From Tethya wilhelma (lineage: Eukaryota > Porifera > Demospongiae > Tethyida > Tethyidae): DNA of 64,000 nt. The notes beneath the pieces were generated by a model. It was not told the origin of the DNA and made no database searches. It worked only from the letters and a program-made list of their open reading frames with translations. The stretch spans positions 62,001-126,000 of the forward strand of contig CAXIPT010000014.1 of the NCBI GenBank assembly GCA_964030475.1. Reading direction: 5' to 3'. The position numbers and the translations under genes are program-made. Every line of letters starts with the position of its first letter. Positions within the stretch are counted from its first letter, which is position 1. Below, piece by piece: positions 43,580-54,497 of the stretch.

Positions 43580-44705
43580 TCAAAAGCCGTATCGATCCGG
43601 GGGAGGACAATTACGTGATGACCTCCTAGGAGGTGGGGGAACAGGAGGTGGTGGAACAGGAGGTGGAACAGAGCTACTTGAGTTATTACCACTAGCTGGA
43701 AGATACAGATCATCCACAATAGGATTAGACAGAGTGCTAGTATCGATCCAGGGAGAAACGTGTCCTGACAGCATCCACATGTCTGCAGACTGTCCGAGAA
43801 CAACATGGTAAGACAGTGGACCTGTGACCTTTACGATCGAACCAGGAATCCATTTGACAGATTGTGATAAGAAATCCCTGGTATACCACTGTGTCTCCGA
43901 CTGTGAAGCTTCTCAAGGGCTTGGAGTTGTCATGGTGAGAGGCTTGTTGTTCGAGTTTCTTTTGCACATTCTGCTCTACATCAGGAAATAACCGATCAAA
44001 TTGGCGACGGCCAAGGAGTATCTGGGCTGGTGAGATACCAGTCGTTGTATGGGGAGTGATACGATAAGTAAAAAGAACTTTTGACAGTCTTTCTTGAATA
44101 GAATTGCCTTGAGTGCTCTTTAACCCCCGCTTGAAGGTCTGAACGGCCCTTTCAGCAAGGCCATTGCTCGAAGGGTGATACGAAGATGTAGTTATGTGAG
44201 TAATCCCATTGTCTGATGTGAAAGGCTTCACTGGTATAAGTCGACCCATTGTCGGAAACAATCTTGCAAGGAAGGCCATGAGTAGTGAAAACTGTCCGAA
44301 GTGTCTCAATTGTGTCAGAGGCTGTAATAGACTTCATGAGGTGCACATCTAGCCACTTTGACTGGGCATCAACAATTACCATAAACATTTGGTCTAAGAA
44401 GGTGATGATGATGTCATCGATGTACACACAAACACCATTTATGCCTTGCAACAATGTTTCCATTTGCCGTTGAAAGATTGCAGGAGCCGAAGCAATTCCG
44501 AAGGGAAGAGGATTGTATGCGAAACGTGACAAACTTCCTAGAGGCTGGGCCAATCTGAAGGTAAGCATTGCTGAGATCAAGCTTGGAGAAGTACTTAGCA
44601 CCAGACATATGCATTTTCACAAGCAGCTCATCCACGTGAGGTATAGCGGGTATGTTTTAGTTGGCGAGAATTGATTGATCGTGAGCTTATAGTCCCCACA
44701 TATAT
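43580..44705 (-). pseudogene. Ty3/gypsy fragment: RT joined to integrase by an internal deletion
   Basis: Minus strand from about 44705: CGDYKLTINQ (RT start), VDELLVKMHMSGAKYFSKLD, LSNAYLQ, then RFAYNPLPFGIASAPAIFQR and the catalytic box VYIDDIII. Directly after it the integrase core follows, FMVIVDAQSKWLDVHLM and KIVSDNGSTYTS, so RT thumb, RNase H and the H2C2 finger are deleted. A frameshift leads to YHPSSNGLAERAVQTFKRGL (catalytic Glu present) and VLFTYRITPHTTTGISPAQ. The tail is Pro-rich (VPPPVPPPPVPPPPRRSSR). The 5' half and LTRs are not found. Confidence 0.8.
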
Positions 44706-45012
44706 GCAGACTTGTAAAAAAAACACCCTCTCTCTCGTCTCCTTCAACACCAAACCAACATCCTTTATAGGTGTAGAGCACATTTTAATACATGTACATT
44801 ATGGGCAGCAGCTATAATAATAATAATGACCTGCTTCGTTTTCATGAGAATAGCTAGTTGTGGCTTTATCCTTATCCTTTAAACTCTATAGTAATAAAAT
44901 TAGAATACAAATACAAAAGAAATGTCACAATATATTTTTTAATGTATAATATCTACACTTATATACCCTGCGCTTCTTTCTCACTACCAATTTCAAGGTT
45001 TCAACATCATTA
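44706..45012. other. Non-coding, no gene seen
   Basis: AT-rich spacer; nothing recognised. Confidence 0.3.
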
Positions 45013-45712
45013 CTCAGGTAGGTTAACCTACTAGCTTGCAGCTGCAAGTTGTAGCTGGCTTGTAATTGGCTTGTAAATTGCTTGTAAAATGCTTGTTCGC
45101 TTACATAAACTTATGAATATATAAATCGATTGTATGTTGAGCAATACTAGCCGCTTATTTATTATGCAAGCGATCGAAGTTAGTCACTTAAAGTTGCCCC
45201 CCAGCTACGAAAAATGATAGTTCTTCTATTCTTTTGGGGAGTTTTCAATTGAAATAGACCAGTAGTGATTGGATTTGACTGGAAATGGTGGCCAAAATAT
45301 TCTATAAGAGCATGGTGAGCAGCTAAATGGTTAATTAGCTGTGTGTATGGCATTGAAATTGTATTATATTATTAATATTCAACTAGCGCTAGATTTTATG
45401 CAGCGTTTCCAGTTGGAATAGCATTCTATGTGTTGATTACTTTCTGATATCAAATACGTAGTGATTACAAAGCATTTTCGTAGCCGGAGACAGCAAATTA
45501 GCGGTTAAGGCAAATAAACTTTAACCTCCACTAATATTCATGACCAATTAGCGTATCCATGGTAACCATGCATCATGAATATCTTTTACCACTATGCTAT
45601 GAAGTAAACATACTAGTATAGGCTTTCCATTGATTGAATACAGTCACTACTTCACTGAAAAAAGTCATTTTTGACAATATTAAACTGACTGATCTGCCTT
45701 AACTGCCCTGAG
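45013..45712. mobile_element. TIR element family C, copy 1 (TA target)
   Basis: 700 bp, bounded by CTCAGGTAGGTTAA... and ...TTAACTGCCCTGAG, flanked by TA on both sides (45011-45012 and 45713-45714). The whole sequence is the reverse complement of 48999-49705 apart from scattered changes. No protein is encoded. Subterminal repeats of GCTTGTAA(A/T)TTG type lie at 45055-45095. Confidence 0.75.
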
Positions 45713-45820
45713 TAGAGACGATTGAAGTCATCTCGTAGACGATTTAGAGCCACCATTATATCCTACAGTCATGTACAGTGGGACTATGACACACATGACA
45801 AAATTATTATGCATACTTAC

Positions 45821-45972
45821 ATTTGTTTCTGGGCCATAACTATATTTAGACGAGGTGTTGGTGATCTGTATTTAAACTGCTGAGGAAGAAATGGACTATA
45901 CGGGCCATAATGATACATGTCCATTTGTGACGCATATTGTGGTCCAGGAGGGTTTTGTTGTGATTCAATTTG
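45821..45972 (-). CDS. Orphan Pro/Gln/Tyr-rich exon candidate
   Basis: An open stretch between a good acceptor (CATCAGTAG) and a consensus donor (GTAAGT). It reads QIESQQNPPGPQYASQMDMY, then HYGPYSPFLPQQFKYRSPTP and RLNIVMAQKQ. It does not look like any transposon protein here. No partner exons were firmly identified. It may be an exon of a host gene, or captured by the adjoining Helentron. Confidence 0.3.
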
Positions 45973-46336
45973 CTACTGATGACAGTAACTAGCATGTGAA
46001 TAGAGATCCTTTTCCTTCATGCCAGATACAGATCTGCATTGGGGTAATCAATATACATTTAAATTGACATTGTCTATACGTAACAAACCTGGAAAACATC
46101 AATATCACTATTTGTTTCACTGTTATCACAAGTGTGTACCGTAATTAACACCCTAATGCTGTTCCAATAGCAAAGCATGAAGTTGTATTTCTAGCAAAGG
46201 GCAGACGTGGTTCTGAAATCACCCGGCTACAGTTCCCTTTGACATTAGCATGGGCCACTACAATCCACTAAGTACAAGGCTTGACTCTAGATGAAACTGT
46301 TGTTGATATGAAGGGAGGCCGTTTCAGGCCTATGTA

Positions 46337-47634
46337 CACTGTTAGAAATAAGGTGTCCATCAACACCCCAATATTGACCGAAAAATTTTTCGGGGTGTTA
46401 CCTAACACTCCAGTGTCGTACAACACCTATTCTGTGTTGAACAACACCCATGGGTGTTTATCAAAACCTTTTACTTCATACTCATATATAATACACCTTA
46501 GCATCATAACAACACTCAGAAATGGCTATATGCAACTTAGAACCATCTAATAGTGCCAAATCACTGACTTTAAAACAGGCTAATTTATATTCAATAATAA
46601 TGACATCATTACTGAGCATGCTCAGTAGCGCAATTTTGAACTTAGAGTGAGCAGCTGTAAATTTTGTCTTGTGTGAAGATGCTGAGTTCTTCAACAAAAC
46701 CCTGAAAGGATGACTTCTAGGCAGGAAAAACTGAAAAGGAGGGAGTTAAACTTGTCAAGAATTCAATTTGGAGTGCTTGAGGTAAGAAAAGTTGATGTTT
46801 TACAGTCTAACTGAGCTGTACTAACTGGGCTGATATTTATTTTTTCAGCGCTGTTGATAAGTCATTGGAAAAGCTACAATACCCCCCAAATATGACTTCC
46901 AGATAGCATAAACAGATGGCTGCAACCTAGATAAACTCAACATTTGAGGTAAGAACAGCTAGATAGGCATACTATTATAAGCTGTATATGGTTGATAACA
47001 AATCGTGAACTTTGAACCCTTGTAGATCAGCGCGCTAAGCCTGATACTGTGAGAGAAAGGCTTACTTGGTCTTAGGAACAGTGATGGCAGTTGTGGTGAA
47101 ATGAAGAGTATACACAAAAGCCTGAAATGCACTCATTCATTATGTTAAAGAGACTGATGGTAAGTGTAAGCATCATTACAGGTGTGTATGTGTGGATAGC
47201 TACATATTATTAGTGTACAAATTAAATAGAGATGGGAAAAGCTAGCTATGATATGTACATGTTATGTATAGCTATAATTTTGTCAATTAGACAATAACTC
47301 CTCGATCTATTACTGTACAGGTAGCCACAAGCAGCAACTCCCGGCTGGACATTTGTCAAGAAAGACTCTGGACAGATCATAGAAACAATTTATGCTGTGT
47401 TTGAATTGAATTTTGTTCATGAAATTGATACATAAAGGTGCTGTGTAGCTACAGAATGTTGTATAGCTGGGTGCTCAATAACAACACTGGAGTGTTATAT
47501 AGCACATAAAAGAGTGCTATCTAACACTCGAGTGAATTTGGAGGGGTGCTCTATAACACTCCAGGGGTGCAAAACTTAAACATTACGCGGGACACCCCAA
47601 AAAGGTGTTAACTTACACCTTATTTCTAACAGTG
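46337..47634. mobile_element. TIR element D, 1.3 kb, TA target duplication
   Basis: Perfect 20-bp TIRs CACTGTTAGAAATAAGGTGT at 46337 and inverted at 47615-47634, flanked by TA. Comparison with 17397-17440 shows that the host Helentron sequence is uninterrupted there. Both subterminal regions are packed with GTGTT/AACAC motifs (46355-46470, 47470-47600), which may be transposase-binding repeats. No gene is seen inside, so it is non-autonomous. Confidence 0.8.
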
Positions 47635-47794
47635 TAGCATTCAGTAGAGTGAAGTCATTGCAAGGATTGCATATTGTTAATGCCTGTGCTATCAAGAAAA
47701 GCACTGATGTACAAGATGAAATTTCTAGACTTATTCAAAATGTAAGCTACAATGTGTGTCATCACTGTGTAACTCGCATGTTACTATTGCACTA

Positions 47795-48325
47795 TTGAAT
47801 GTTCGTTCAATTTCTGGTTGATGATCACTTGTTAAGTTGTGCTAGTGTACTGTGCTTCAGTGAGACTTGGCTAGGTCCATCCCAGCCTTCCCCAGTGCTA
47901 CTCCCTGACCATGTTGTGTATAGGTCTGACAGGGTGGTGTCTTGATGAGTGTTAGCAATACCCTGAGATCTGCAGACACTGCAATACCATTTGCTACCAA
48001 TGGAATTGAAGGGATTATGGTTCTACCTGATGCAAATCATTTGCTAGTAGTGTTGATCTATTGATCTCCCATATCACCAATACAGTTGTTACACTGAATG
48101 AACTATTTGACAGTATGTCGCAATTGAATATTGTTCTAGGAGATTTAAATGAGAACGTGTTAGCTACACCTAGTTCTGACCTTACCAGCATTATGTCCAA
48201 CTATGATTTCACACAATTTGTACGTAACAGACAGAGGGACGTCGATTGACCATGTTTACTATTATAGACCAGATCAGAAAGTTATTGTTGAAGTGCATGA
48301 TACCTACTATAGTGACCATAACAAC
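47795..48325 (+). pseudogene. Helentron endonuclease-like (EEP-type) domain, decayed
   Basis: LLNVRSIS, then VLCFSETWLGPSQPSPVLLP and DHVVYRSDR (47793-47940) match the start of exonuclease-endonuclease-phosphatase domains as in LINEs and Helentrons. The far end GTSIDHVYYY and VHDTYYSDHN (48240-48320) carries the conserved Asp/His of the last motifs. Stops and frame changes lie between. In Helentrons this domain follows the helicase, as here. Confidence 0.65.
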
Positions 48326-48696
48326 ATTCCCAGTACGGTAGTACTGGGTACAAAGGAATGGCACGGATGGCCCATTAGCGCAATACAAATATTCACGCAA
48401 ATAAAAGCAAAAACTGAGCGCATAGCACTAAAAGGCTTCTAAAGCTACTATTTAGCTCTTTCTCTTTCTAATGAGCCCAAAAACATGGCCTAAAAACATC
48501 GCTAAAGTAACAAACACAAACATGCCAAACTTCCAATTTTCTCCATCTTCTTCTTCTTCTTCTATCTTGGCTCGAGTTTTCTCAGAGACTATCCACTTTT
48601 AGAAGCTGATTCTTGAACGAATGAACTTGGTTTCTTCCGGTACAGTCGCTTTTGCCATCGGTTTTTAGCGCCTCTCATTGAGTAGCTAGATACAAG

Positions 48697-48756
48697 NNNN
48701 NNNNNNNNNNNNNNNNNNNNNNNNNNNNNNNNNNNNNNNNNNNNNNNNNNNNNNNN
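48697..48756. other. Assembly gap (60 N) flanked by an exact 84-bp duplication
   Basis: Bases 48613-48696 and 48757-48840 are identical. Contig ends that overlap but were not merged would give this pattern, so the true sequence is probably 144 bp shorter. Confidence 0.9.
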
Positions 48757-48998
48757 TTGAACGAATGAACTTGGTTTCTTCCGGTACAGTCGCTTTTGCC
48801 ATCGGTTTTTAGCGCCTCTCATTGAGTAGCTAGATACAAGGCGAAAAGCGCCTCCTCAATATGGCCGCCATTAATTTCTACACTCATGCATAATTCATTA
48901 GCTTCTAGAACATTCGAATTGACGACCCTTTCCACACGCAAAAGTGTGCGTTATTTGGAATTAAATGCACTGAAGTTGCCTGGAACTATTTTGTGATA

Positions 48999-49705
48999 CT
49001 CAGGGCAGTTAAGGCAGATCAGTTTGAATACTGTAGTTTAATATTGTCAAAAATAACTTCATTCAGTGAAGCAGTAACTGTATTCTATCAATGGAGAGCC
49101 TATACTACTATGTTTACTTAATAGCATAGTGGTAAAAGATATTCATGATGCATGGTTACCATAGATATGCTAATTGGTCATGAATATTAGTGGGGGTCAA
49201 AGTTTATTTGCCTTAACCGCTAATTTACCGTCTCCGGCTACGAAAATGCTTTGTAATCGCTACGTATTTGATATCAGTAGAAAGTAATCAACACATAGAA
49301 TGCTTTTCCGACTGGAAACGCTGCACAAAATCTAGCGCTAGCTGAATATTAATAATAAAATACAATTTCAATGCCATACGCACAGCTAATTAACGATTTA
49401 GTTGCTCTTATAGAATATTTGGGCCACCGTTTCCAGTCAAATCCAATCACTACTGGTCTATTTCAATTGAAAACTCCCCAAAAGAATAGAAGAACTATCA
49501 TTTTTCGTAGCCGGGCGGCAACTTTTAGTGACTAACTTCGATCGCTTGCATAATTAAGTGGCTAGTATTGCTCACCGTACAATCGATTTAAATATTCATA
49601 AGTTTGTGTAAGCAAACAAGCATTTTACAAGCAATTTACAAGCCAATTACAAGCCAGCTAACACTTGCAGCTGCAAGCTAGTAGAGCTGCCTTAACCTAC
49701 CTGAG
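48999..49705. mobile_element. TIR element family C, copy 2, inserted in family A copy 8
   Basis: Starts CTCAGGGCAGTTAAGGCAG, ends CTGCCTTAACCTACCTGAG, flanked by TA (48997-48998, 49706-49707). Removing it with one TA gives TTTTGTGATACCTGGTTGCT, exactly the sequence at 33069-33088 in family A copy 3. It is in reverse orientation to copy 1 at 45013-45712. Confidence 0.9.
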
Positions 49706-50257
49706 TACCTGGTTGCTCTTCGAGATGAATCAAGATTTTGATTATCTTAGCATATAGAAAGACAAGTAAATCTTATGATATAGCTCCTGCCTCCAAATGA
49801 CTGAGATGTGTGTTTCACTTCAGTATCAAGCAGGCACACACTTTGAACTTGTGACCGTCTTCAAGTACAGGCTCAGCCGCTGGCTCAGTGAGTCTAGCTT
49901 GCCAGACTACTAGCTCAGTATATAGCTAGCTACACACACCAACTCAAATGTAATTTGTAGAAATATGGAAAAATGAGAACAAACAATTAAAAAAACCCAT
50001 TGGAAATGTAATGAGACACAGGAATGGCAAAATCGTAAAAAGAATGCAAACAAGATGGAATGGCTGTTAGAGTGTGTAAGGAATTCTTCCTGTGGGCAAA
50101 ATGAGAGACTCAATAAGGAGATTGTTAAATGCAGCCCATACAGGAAGAATTCCTTACACACTCTAACAGCCATTCCATCTTGTTTGCGTTGTTTTTACGA
50201 TTTTGCCATTCCTGTGTATCATTACATTTCCAATGTTTTTTTTACTTGTTTACTTTT

Positions 50258-50635
50258 AGTTCCATTGAACTCTTAGAACATAATTTGTCATAATTATTGT
50301 TGTAAATACTACTACATATATAGTTGGCTATGTATAACATGATGATCAACAATTATATGATAATGACAGTGTGTAATATGGGATAATGCGATAATCTGAT
50401 AATGTGATAATTTGATAAACTTCAAGACTGTCAAACAATTCAAGATCAGTGACTCAAATCAATATTTGGCCTAAAATTTGTAACAAAATGCCACTTGGAT
50501 AGTGAATTGTAACTTCAATAACTCAACACAAATGATATACTTGAATACTATAAACAATACTAACAGATTGGATATATAAACTGAATAAACATAAGTGATA
50601 TACTTGAATAATTGACACAAAGTCCAAGAAATCTT
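50258..50635. other. Non-coding with GATAAT-type simple repeat
   Basis: ATAATGCGATAATCTGATAA-type repeats at 50382-50420 and a duplicated phrase GTGATATACTTGAATA (50597; close variant at 50533). No gene. Confidence 0.5.
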
Positions 50636-51682
50636 TCACTTGCGTACAAATTTGACAATTTTATTATTGTGGTACTTCAGTTCCACAATTGGTGGACACT
50701 GCAGAAAAGCTTCTTCTGTTGGAAGCACAGTATCATCACCAAGCAATTCAGCTATCATGTCACCAAATGCAGTGAGGCACATTTTTTCTGTCCGTCCACC
50801 ACAAGTATCTCTGTTGAAGAAAAACTGTCTCAGAAGCTTGACTCGTTCAAAATGCCACACTCTCAATTGCAGCATCTCACTTCAGTGCCTTCACCAGGTT
50901 CAGTCCGAGATCTGCATCTCAAATATTTGAAGAATTTCTCCAGCTTATACACAGCTGCAATTCATGGATTGCTCAATGTAGAAATGCTTTCTTCAAGAAC
51001 TTAGGGAACCTGTGCTTCAATTGATGGAATGGACACAATCTCACTTCCTGACCAACACATTGCAATGAATTTTTTATTGTCGTATTCAACTATTCGGAAG
51101 TGTTTCAATGTAAAACTTTTTTCTTTTTTCAAAAGTCCAATGTTGTTTTCCCACAGTTGCACAGTAGCAAATCCACTTGCATCGCTAACGTTTACTTCCT
51201 GTTTTTGCTTTGTCCCAAGTGTAACCGGTTCACCCCAATTGCCAACACTCACATCAACATTGATAACAGTAAAAGGCTTAATTTCTGGAACATCCTTCAA
51301 CTTAATATCAATAGCTTCAGTTCGTTGAAACTTCATTTTTGAAACATCAAACACCTTTGCAGAAGGATAAAGTTTCGTGGCTCCTTTGACTACAACTTCA
51401 AGCTTCTGTGAATCTCGGTCCGATTTCTTTATTTGACAGTTGTGGATTTCAACTGATTTCTTTCCTCCAAGAAACTTTGTTTGATGATTTGTAGCAAATC
51501 CAACAAACCGCAAACTCTGTTTTCCATCACACACCTCACCATGGAAATAATCGTTCAACTTGCCTTTCTTCAATTTTTTCAAAGGTGAAAGATTGGTAAC
51601 AACGCCATGAATGTTGGTGCTTCCAGCTTCTTCAGTCACCATCCTCAAACTCTAGCTTCCTCTTTGCTGCCATTGTATTCGT
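50636..51682 (-). pseudogene. RPA-like OB-fold protein gene, frameshifted
   Basis: Start at ATG 51671: MAAKRKLEFEDGD, then a stop in that frame. The next frame (51648-51001, 215 residues) reads GVVTNLSPLKKLKKGKLNDY, FHGEVCDGKQSLRFVGFA, then SVGNWGEPVTLGTKQKQEVN, DASGFATVQLWENN and FTLKHFRIVEYDNKKFIAM. The alternation of a first OB-like unit and a second with VSDxSGxxxVxLWE is the pattern of RPA1-type single-strand DNA-binding proteins. A third unit in another frame (50875-50636) has EKMCLTAFGDMIAELLGDD and KYHNNKIVKFVRK, also RPA-like. The gene may be transposon-borne (RPA-like genes occur in some Helitrons) or host. Confidence 0.55.
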
Positions 51683-51689
51683 TGTTAAG

Positions 51690-53023
51690 AAACTTTTCAC
51701 TTGTTTGTAATACTTTCTTTCAAACATTTTTATATCCTTTTCAACATTATGTCATCATTACCAAATGTCTTCTAAATTTAGTACTTCTAATTTATAATAC
51801 TCATTCTAGCTTGTCCACTCATCACCATCTCAGCAACTCATGTACCACTTACCAGCCACAGACACTTTAACTAGAACCATGTGAACTTTCTATTTTTAGA
51901 AAACACCACTATTCTAAGTGTCCACTCATCATCACCTCAGCAACTCAATCACTTCTTTCTGCCACATTACCAACCACACACACTTTACTATAGCGATCAT
52001 TACCATTACCTCATCATTACCTCAACAAACTCTTTATTTATAACTATGATGTCATTTTCTTCACTCATACATCATCCATTTACCACTCATCTCACCAAGT
52101 TGAACCACAAGATTAAATTTTCTTTATTAATTAATTTTTGTTTACAAATATAAGTATACTAACCTAATTTACTGTTTAATCTTCCTTCCTACAATATATA
52201 CAGTTGTATTATTATTCTTGGTAATTATACTTAATTTATTTTCAGTTAAAATAATATTATTATCAACAATCGTATAGTATGATGACATTAGTAAAATAGT
52301 AATACAATAACGCTATAATAAACCTCAGTAACTCAGATCAATATTTGCTATAATTAAGTAACAAATAATGCCACTTATTTAAGACTTCAATACTGAAACA
52401 TCAACTTTGTGAGATCCATGTAATAATATTAATTTCACATAAAAGTAAAGTCCAGAAAATCGATGCTAATACTTTGTGTACAATTATCCATTATAGTAGC
52501 TAGGTTAGTTGTGTGTTTTGTATCAGCCTGATTGTAGATCAGTGACTGGCACTTATCCAAGAAACTAAGCTACTTAGCATTCAGTACTGTATTGTAAGTG
52601 CTACAAACAACTAGGCTGACCACAGCTCAGTACATTCTTGATTACTACAGGCTAGAATTTGGTAGCCTGATTGCTTGGATGATAACATCATGCATTCATG
52701 TATGGTTATGCATCATGCTAGTTAATTGCGTTGAGGCTTATGCACCTTGGTGCCTTCATTGTGACAGTGCCTGGACACTTGAGGAGACCGGGCACATGTC
52801 AGCAGACACGCCTCTCTTGAAACAGAACTGTAGAGAAGATATAACAATAGCAGAATGGTAAACAAGAAGGATACTCCATTCAAAAACCTTACTGAGAGTT
52901 GGTGCTAGTGCAATGGGGGGATAGCTCTCCGATTTAGAAGGGTCCTCAGAACAGGTTAGAGTATACAGTTATGAAGAGAAGCAGGGACATATCCATGCCA
53001 CAGATAAGCAGTGAACAAATCAC
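51690..53023. other. Non-coding; imperfect tandem repeat
   Basis: A CT/CA-rich block contains two units of about 100 bp (GTCCACTCATCACCATCTCAG... at 51813 and GTCCACTCATCATCACCTCAG... at 51919) with a shared CAACTCA-CACTTTA layout. The rest is AT-rich. The small ORF 52598-52861 has several Cys and Trp but no recognised motif. Confidence 0.4.
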
Positions 53024-54480
53024 TCAGAAAACCTGACAAAACTGGGGAGGCATAAAAAAGGGATTTGAGACGATATCTCTTCCATCTGCTTTGCCAGCTT
53101 TCAGGCGAGAGAGAGCCTCATCAACTACACCAGAAGTGATGTCAATCAGAGGCGGTAGGAGACCTGGACTAAGAACCACTAGGAGTGGATAATGCATCAG
53201 AACCAGAAGGATTCTGAAGAGTCTGGAGAACATATCTGAGATTTCCTTATCGCCAGAGGCCCCATCAATAGAGGTAGCACCAGAGGAAGATCTCTCTCTC
53301 TCTCTTTGGAAGCATTACGTCCTGAATGAACTTCCTTCGAGAAGTCACGATTGCGAGGGTGTGAGAGCAAACTCTTGAGTCAGCACACCTCATACTTATA
53401 TCTCTTCTTAGAGGACTTCTTGATCTGAAACATAACACCTAAAGTTGGGCCGCCCACACCTAATGTCAGAATGAAGCTTGCTTCCTGAGATCATGAGCTC
53501 TGTGATTCCAGCCAGGAACCATGGAATGCGAACGTGGTGTACTAGATTTAGGAAGGAACAAAGATGCACTCCTGGAAATACAGTCAAAAAGGGAATCACA
53601 AGCAGAGTCAAGATAATGACAGTGATGGTCAGTCAGGATCACAGCATGTAGTCAACAAAAAGAAAAGGACGGGGAGATGATTCTGAATATACTCACGGTA
53701 TGTGGACCTATCAGAGTCTGAGACCAGATGCCAATTTACTTGTGGGACCCTTCTCACCTGAGAAGTACAAAGTAGGCTGTGGGGCAGTAGACAAGTAAGA
53801 AGATCTGGGCATGAGATACAGATCTATTTAACCACAGAAGCAGGTGATCCGAGAAGCTGTCAATTCTTTCAGAGCAAGAAAAGTCACTAAATAAGTGAGA
53901 AGAGTGAGACAGGGTGAGGACATGATCCATGGGAGAAAGTGGATAAATCGTCACGACGATAAATATACATGATGTGAGAATTGAGGTCAACTGAGACAAG
54001 ATGAAGTTCATCCACAAAAGAACTCAGGAGTTGTGAGTTATGACTCCTACGAGAGAAGTCAACATTGAAATTTCTAGTTATAATTAGATTGTCAAAAGCA
54101 CAGGTGTCAATACGACCAGCCAAATTAAGTATCTAATAGAAGAAGCTTGGGTGCCATAATCAGCGGGTAAATACAAATTAATCACGAGAATAGACAACAC
54201 TTGATTGCTACTTGGACCAGTACAATGTAAAGATAGTGCACAGAAATGTTTTGAAGTCACATTAATTCTGCAGACTGAATGATAGATTGACTTCTGAATC
54301 AACTGCCATAGGGCCAACCAACTCTTAGGATGAGTCTATCCCACTGACTCCAAAAGAAGTAATCATCAGATGTTCATGAAGGAGCCAATGTTCTTAAATC
54401 ATGCAAAAATCACAAGTTTGAAGTAGATTAAAGACAAAATCACTTCCTGTATTCCAGTCACAACAGTTATAGGTACAAAA
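53024..54480 (-). pseudogene. LINE endonuclease and pre-RT linker, frameshifted
   Basis: LSILVINLYLPADYGTQASS, then a GDFN-like NFNVDFSRRSHNSQLLSSF (54060), FVDELHLVSVDLNSHIMYIY and the final motif around IDHVLTLSH-type sequence (DHVLTLSHSSHLF) and SERIDSFSDHLLL, the catalytic Asp/His strand. These are the apurinic-type endonuclease of LINEs, which nicks target DNA. The linker has SGDKEISDMFSRLFRI and ends at LSRLKAGKADGRD. Frames change at about 54110, 54000 and 53610. Confidence 0.65.
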
Positions 54481-54497
54481 ACATAATGGGTAACTGA

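Larger units (their letters stand above)
46130..48325 (+). mobile_element. Helentron 2 fragment (helicase end plus endonuclease), split by a TIR element
   Basis: From 46133 the DNA parallels 17208-17400 of Helentron 1 closely (GTGTGTACCGTAAT, HPNAVPIAKHEV, FPLTLAWATTIH, VQGLTLDETVVDMKGG). It is interrupted at 46337 by element D and resumes at 47635 as AFSRVKSLQGLHIVNACAI. An endonuclease-like domain follows. The left end is truncated; the right end runs into family A copy 8. Confidence 0.8.
48329..50257 (+). mobile_element. Foldback element family A, copy 8, containing a family C insertion
   Basis: Head TTCCCAGTACGGTAGTACTG at 48329, body to 48998, family C element 48999-49705, body again from 49708 (ACCTGGTTGCTCTT), hairpin tail about 49978-50257. 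An assembly gap with duplicated flanks lies at 48613-48840. The copy is inserted into the endonuclease region of Helentron 2. Confidence 0.75.

Noticed and set aside
43462..43806. Hydrophobic 114-residue minus-strand ORF
   Set aside because: Other frame of the Pro-rich tail after the gypsy integrase. Its apparent membrane segments come from AT-rich LTR-like sequence.
51607..52153. Ser/His/Leu-rich plus-strand ORFs
   Set aside because: They arise from CT/CA-rich imperfect tandem repeats and the start of the RPA-like gene on the other strand. No motif.
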